Positions 22,647-64,000 of a stretch of DNA of 64,000 bases are shown here, piece by piece. Numbering within the stretch: the first letter of the stretch is position 1; the number at the start of each line of letters is the position of its first letter. Location: contig CAJHNH020008464.1 in NCBI GenBank assembly GCA_905116865.2, positions 62,001 through 126,000 of the forward strand, read 5' to 3'. The stretch is from Candidula unifasciata (Eukaryota > Mollusca > Gastropoda > Stylommatophora > Geomitridae). The translations under genes and the position numbers were made by a program. The notes under the pieces were generated by a model that saw only the letters and a program-made list of their open reading frames with translations, was not told the origin of the DNA and did no database searches.

Positions 22647-23490
22647 GCGTTAAATTGAATTTCTGACCACATTGCATCCCACCTTTGTGACTGCTAACTT
22701 TTTCAATAACAAAGAACGTTTCATATTTGAATAGAGTCCCAGTCAACGTATTGTGTGTGTTTTTGCATCCAGCGTTTTGGCCGGAACCCAAATACCCGTT
22801 ATACTAAATCAATCAAAGTATTTATTTCATTCAATGGGTGTGTATTTTGTCACAGCGAAAGTAGTACACCTACGAGTCTGGTATAGTCACTACTACATCC
22901 CTCGGGTGTTAGCTGTGACTTTCTGGGAATGAAAGAGTTAATCATAGTTATGAGAATCGATACGTTTTGTGAGACAAATTTCGACCAGCTGTTGAAGCAT
23001 TGCTGTATATAAATGACAATATTAAAGCAGAATAAGAGCTTGTCTTCGCCTCTGTGAACTATAAAAAAAAATTTTTCTGTCATAAATTGCCAATATTTGT
23101 GTCAACTGTAACGATTACAAACTGAAACAAATGCGTACAAAATAAGCTCAGAGCCCTCACACTTTTATGACAAGTGCATTTTATTTTTCGAGTGTGCACC
23201 TGTGTATTGATTTCTGTGGTTAACCGGGGTATACTGGATTCGTTTCTAATGGACAGGCATCATAATTGTGGCTCTTCAAGTCACTGGGTGTCAAACCTTC
23301 GGGTAAAATCCCAGAAGGGGGCTAGTAAGATTAACGAAATACGCGAACGTCTTGTACTTCACCCAAGGAGAACAAAGTTGCTCTACATAGAAATAGGAAG
23401 ATGACAACAAAGAAATGTAGTTGGCGGAAAACCGCAACAACAAAAATAAAGAAAGGCACACGCAAATACGAGAGCGCTCGCACCAACACA

Positions 23491-23494
<4 letters not shown>
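22521..23494. other. No recognised gene
   Basis: An A-run lies at about 22613-22639. Otherwise nothing conserved was recognised on either strand. Confidence 0.4.
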
Positions 23495-23529
<35 letters not shown>

Positions 23530-23530
23530 G
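23495..23530. repeat. (CA)n microsatellite
   Basis: About 16 CA units. Confidence 0.9.
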
Positions 23531-23724
23531 CGCGCGGGATAAAGAGTGCAAGAGGGAGAAACATAACAAATTGTTACGTATGTATTGAACTGACTGATTA
23601 CTGCTTCGCAGCCGAAAAAGGTTTAATTCAAAATATATAAAAGATATACACGAAAATCAAAGTGTGCTATAGATAATGAAAAATACACAAGAACGGTGTA
23701 CACGCATCAGATAAGCCTTTTTAG

Positions 23725-23945
23725 TCTTCTTGTTCTTATTCAGCGTTCTGAGCCCTTGAGGTTAATTACTGCGTATATCACCTGTCTCGACTCGTCTCTG
23801 TGGGTGGTTTTTCTCTTTCCAGTTGGTGACACCACGTGTTTGCAGGTCTGTCTAGACGTTATTTCTCCATGGTCTTCTTGGTCTGCCTCGTGGTCGCTCG
23901 TACTGATTTGTCCTAGGTGCAATGAGGATAATCAGTCGATTAACT
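23725..23945 (-). mobile_element. LINE-C 3' end, antisense
   Basis: Minus strand reads TSRQTCKHVVSPTGKRKTTH and then RDESRQVIYAVINLKGSER, matching the end of LINE-C at 44.8 kb. Confidence 0.75.
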
Positions 23946-26135
23946 AATTTATTAACATAGACTTGATTCAAATAGACATACAATAGGATAAATAATAAAT
24001 AGGAGGTAAGACTGAATATTTTTTTTTAAATTTATTTGAGTCGATGAACGATTCGAAACGGACTGAAAAACGCGTCAGCAAATACCTATTAAAAAAAAAA
24101 AACTCAAGTGACGATTCCTATATATCTTCGTGGGGAGACAGATTGGGGGGGGGGGGGGGGGGGGGTGTGTCCAAAACAAATTCATCATCATCAGGGCGAT
24201 GCAAACGTTTGCCTCACATCCTGCAACACCCCCCCCCCTTTTTTTTTTGTTATCCCCCACACCCCTCCCATTTTTATTTTTCACTCAGAAGAAGTAGAGA
24301 GTAGGACAAAGTTCAAAATCAGAGTACACACTCGAGGGATCTCTAGACTTTAGCAATTTTAAAAGCTGTAGGCATACCAGGAATCTAGCCCTTCATCTCA
24401 AATTTGCCAGACTACCAGACCAGACATCTAAGCACAAGTAATAATTATGTTTACACGTTACAGTCACTGCTGGAAGTTTGACTGCGCGTTTTCACAGAAA
24501 TACCCCCTCCCCCTCCTTTTTTTTTCCAAGTTAGAAAACAAATAATGTACAGTTTAGTATTTTGGTTGCTTTTCTTGCCAAAACATTACAGATAAAAACA
24601 TTTTCCTGTTGTCTTCATCAACAATTTTTTTAGCCTCTTGTTTACTGGTATCGCTTGCAGAATCGTTTCCGTGTTTTAAAAAAAGTATCGTTCGTCCTTG
24701 CGTTTAAGATATGCCAGGTTGGATCAGATTACTCGACTTGCGGCACCTGAACCACATTGAAGTCTTAAGTATATGATTTCTCTAGTAACTATTTATTTTG
24801 TCTATTTCTATAGCTGCTTCGAGATGTCAACAAACACACACACGCACTCATACATAAAAGTTACTCTGAAGAATCTCAACACGACGCACGCAACTCCGTC
24901 ACATCAGGGAGGATCCTGGAAAGATAGCAGTAGTTACACCAGCCAATGAAGAAAAGGCCAGCTCATACACGCTTAGAAACATGTTTGGGCAACGTTCTCG
25001 GCACTTATGACTGAGCAAGGCTGACGTGCAATGAAGATGATTTTGAAATGAACAAGAAATGTTGGGCACAAAACTTTCATTTGGTAAACACTGAGGGGAG
25101 GTTATGAGAAAACGCTGGATAAAGGGAAAGGCACAGAACTGTGGGAAGAAAGGAAAACAACAGCGAAGGCAGTTAATTATTAATGAGCACCGTTGGTGTA
25201 TGCAAAGCTGGTACTGAAACTTTACATCTGTGGAGACAGGCACTTTATGTTGTAACCAGGTACTGATAACAGCACATGCAATCTAACTCATGTTAGTCCT
25301 ATGTTGATACTGCCCTCCCCCCTCCCTTTTGCGATTCTCCCAAAACGTCGTTTAGTTAAAAAAGCTTCAGATGCTCATTGCTTAACATCTTATGTTCTAA
25401 TATTTAGGCATAAAATATTTACGCAGCCGAAGGATGTGCTACTTAACTTGTGTGTGTGTGTGAAAAGTATTGAGTCAGTCAATTAATGAACAAGCCAAAC
25501 GATTTCTTGAAAACTCGCAGATGTATGTTTTACAGATAAATCATTATAATTCCTTGGACAGAAAAACCCACAGAAAACCAACTCAGGTGTTTTGAAAGTG
25601 GTGAAGCATCAATGACAACTCATCACAAATATTAGAAAGAGACATTCATCATTTTTTTTTAAATCAGGCGATGAGAAGAAGAATATTGGAACATGTTGTG
25701 AAGGATTTTTGGAAAAGGAGACAAAAGAAGGCAAAGCGAGTCGTTTCGTAACAGCCTTTTGTCATGGAATGGAGAGTTAGTTGTAATAACGGTAGTAATA
25801 GCAGTAGTAATAGCAGCAGCGGCAGGAGTAGTAGTCGTAGTAGTAGTGGTAGTGGGGGTGGTAGTTTAAACATGTTGCATTTCTTATGTATTAATGGTAA
25901 CAAATTACAGGAAAATGGCATAAAAGGGTTTAAACATACGAATTGATACGCGGTGTTGAAGATCACAGTTTGTGGAGAGGAAAAATCGCGTACGCCAGTC
26001 GGAAACGAACGATGATAATGATGATGATGATAATGATGATGTTGATGACAATCACACAGACAGCATTGATTCTTTTGTAACCATATGACGAGATGTTTAA
26101 AAAAAGCTACAATTTTTATTGTTTTTGTTGCCGTT

Positions 26136-26137
<2 letters not shown>
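23946..26137. other. No recognised gene; G-run 24145-24165 and low-complexity tracts
   Basis: A 21-G run is followed by C/T-rich and T-rich stretches (24225-24280). A 114-codon antisense frame (24899-25243) has no recognised domain. 25780-25870 and 26010-26050 are trinucleotide-rich. No clear promoter element for the downstream gene could be identified. Confidence 0.4.
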
Positions 26138-26200
<63 letters not shown>

Positions 26201-26273
26201 TGTTGTTGTAGCAACAGTAGAAGTAGTAGAAGAAGTAGTAGTAGTAGCAGCAGTAGAAGTAGTAGTAGTAGTC

Positions 26274-26325
<52 letters not shown>

Positions 26326-26395
26326 ATGGTTGTAGTAGCAGAGTAGCGGTAGTATCACAGGTGGTAACAGTAGCAGTTAGTGTTGAAAATAATAA

Positions 26396-26438
<43 letters not shown>
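26138..26438. repeat. Compound trinucleotide microsatellites (AGT)n, (GTA)n, (AAT)n
   Basis: Blocks lie at about 26138-26200, 26263-26326 and 26391-26438. The long antisense poly-Thr frame (25664-26581) and the sense poly-Val frame are repeat artefacts. Confidence 0.95.
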
Positions 26439-26439
<1 letters not shown>

Positions 26440-26465
26440 TGCTTGTACTAATTGTTTCCTTAGGC

Positions 26466-26680
26466 GTGGCGAACAAGCTTCGTAATGCCGGTATGCTGGG
26501 TTCGATCCCAGCTGCAGGCCTTGCACCTTGCGTTGGTTTCGACAGTGGTACCAAAAGCTGACCGTTCAGTGGCGATGACAAACTGGTGAATGTAAAATGT
26601 GCCTAGAAAACCACAACAGAAAAAAAATGCTGGGTTTTTTTCTGCAATGTCCTGTAAAGGATACGCAACTAACTAATCTT
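26466..26680 (+). mobile_element. SINE-2 copy next to SPTLC2 exon 1
   Basis: A well-preserved head (gctgggttcgatcccagctg, box B in a T stem), then aaaatgtgcctagaaaacca and tctgcaatgtcctgtaaagg. It ends about 85 bases before the SPTLC2 start codon, so the gene's 5' UTR or promoter either overlaps this SINE or lies upstream of it. Confidence 0.8.
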
Positions 26681-26766
26681 TGCGCAATAATTTGAAATAT
26701 TTGGCCCACTTTTTTTTACAACGTCTCCTGGCAGCACTCCTTCCTGCTCGACAAGGAAAACACAAG

Positions 26767-62863
<36,097 letters not shown>

Positions 62864-64000
62864 GTAAGGAATCCTTTATTTGTTTGTTTGTTTAATCCAG
62901 TTGCCAGGAAGGCTAACCCTAACCTGGACAACAAATGCCTGAAGAAGCCAGATGTGTTGGCTGAAATGCCATGCTGTATGACTGTAGTCATGCTGTAAAC
63001 AGCACAGCACAATTATGTTTTCAGATTAAAGCACAGTAATGTTTTCACATTAACACAGAAGAAGAAGAAACCTGTAGATTGTCCAGTTCATTGGGAAATA
63101 TTATTGTAATCAGTGAAAACCAAAAAAGAAATTAAATAACACAATGCAAGTAGAAAGGATTGGCATAACACAAGGCTTCAGATCATCAGAAGTAATCCAA
63201 CTTCGGCAGATGTTTTGTTTTTGTTTTTCCTCACTTTTTATCTGGGGGCTTCACAATATCACAACACAGACAGGTAAATGTTGCAGCTGTAGAGCCTGTG
63301 TCTGCACATTACATAAATCTACAATATACCACAAGTGTTGGCTGGCTCTGCACAACTTGGTGGAATACTGATACATGATAGGGCAGACGTGGTTAGTGCC
63401 TTGTGGGAGAGCGTGTACAATTCGGAGGAGCAGGTGGATCACCACAGTCTGGTGAGATTGATGCTGTTGGGGGTGACGAGAAGTTCTGGCAGATGCCTGA
63501 GGCTCAGAGGAAAGGCAAGACGGACGTTTAATCAGAATGCTACTGGCACCATTAGTATCGGAACTCTTCGCTGGCTGCTGAAGATAGCGACGGAGCGCTT
63601 ATGGGAGTGTCCCGAGTGCTGTGATGTCGGTTCTTGAATCAAATCAAATCAAATCATACCACACGTGTGAACCAGAATGCACAGAATCACTTAACTGATA
63701 AATCTCCAGTAGAAATCACATTTGTATCTGACTAGTAAAATATGTGACGTGTGTGGCCACCAGAAATAAATACGAATCTAAGGCACAGATATTAGATAAC
63801 AACACTGTTGGATATTAAGTCACCTTTCTAAATCTCACCAATATTCTGGTACCACACACTGGTGGTGCGGCGTCCGTGGCTTAGGCGTTGTGAGTCCGAC
63901 TCATAATTCCAGTGCAAGCGATCGAAACCCACTGCAGGCTGCATGGTTTTTAAATCTTGGTATAGGGCGTCGCAGGTTGACCCAGCCTAAAATGGATCCT
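62864..64000 (+). mobile_element. Downstream of exon 12: LINE-A 3' fragment (63335-63650) and SINE-like repeat (63865-64000)
   Basis: 63335-63637 is open and reads LAGSAQLGGILIHDRADVVS and then TGTISIGTLRWLLKIATERL, ending WECPECCDVGS, stop, and an (AAATC)n tail. 63865-64000 carries a tRNA-like head (gtccgtggcttaggcgttgt; gatcgaaacccactgc) and continues past the window. No terminal SPTLC2 exon was recognised between 62864 and 64000. Confidence 0.75.

Noticed and set aside
24899..25243. 114-codon antisense frame as a host gene
   Set aside because: No domain, no similar sequence known to me, and no splice or start context. Composition looks non-coding.
25664..26581. 305-codon antisense frame rich in Thr, and a sense poly-Val frame
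   Set aside because: Trinucleotide repeats read in stop-free frames. The non-repeat flanks show no domain.

Overview
This is a eukaryotic, metazoan nuclear window. It is intron-rich and AT-leaning, and it is crowded with non-LTR retrotransposon (LINE) fragments, tRNA-derived SINEs, short inverted-repeat DNA transposons and long microsatellites. The LINE and SINE mix resembles that of molluscs, probably a gastropod, but this is inference and the species cannot be read from the sequence.

One host gene is recognisable. It is a serine palmitoyltransferase long-chain subunit (SPTLC2/SPTLC3 orthologue) on the + strand, running from the start codon at 26767 to the last exon seen, which ends at 62863. 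Twelve exon positions join in frame to 556 codons. The predicted PLP-binding lysine is residue 379, inside a GTFTKSFG motif. Position 3 has two alternatives, 39490-39644 and 41183-41337. Each is 155 nt long, each encodes a diverged version of the same 51-residue segment, and both have the same splice phases and the same GTATGT donor. Because 155 is 3n+2, using both or neither shifts the frame, so exactly one must be used per mRNA. This predicted mutually exclusive exon pair is the most interesting biology in the window.

Region 1-26.7 kb has no recognised host gene. It holds: a LINE-A copy (1-3372) broken by three insertions that each carry target-site duplications; a LINE-C fragment split by a 1.35-kb insertion that is mostly (TACA)n; a 3.48-kb LINE-B copy inserted in a SINE that a second SINE also hit; and a hAT-like MITE swollen to 1.38 kb by a 32-bp internal array. 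Region 26.7-64 kb is the gene. Its introns carry three related elements with GGCT-type termini and 8-bp duplications, a TTAA-flanked MITE, a 62-bp x ~27 array between exons 3b and 4, several long G-runs on the coding strand, a G14/C15 hairpin just after exon 7, and many LINE/SINE fragments.

Names such as LINE-A to LINE-D and SINE-1 to SINE-6 are working labels used only here to mark copies that match each other inside this window. Coordinates of old repeat copies are approximate (tens of bases). Exon borders and target-site duplications were read base by base.
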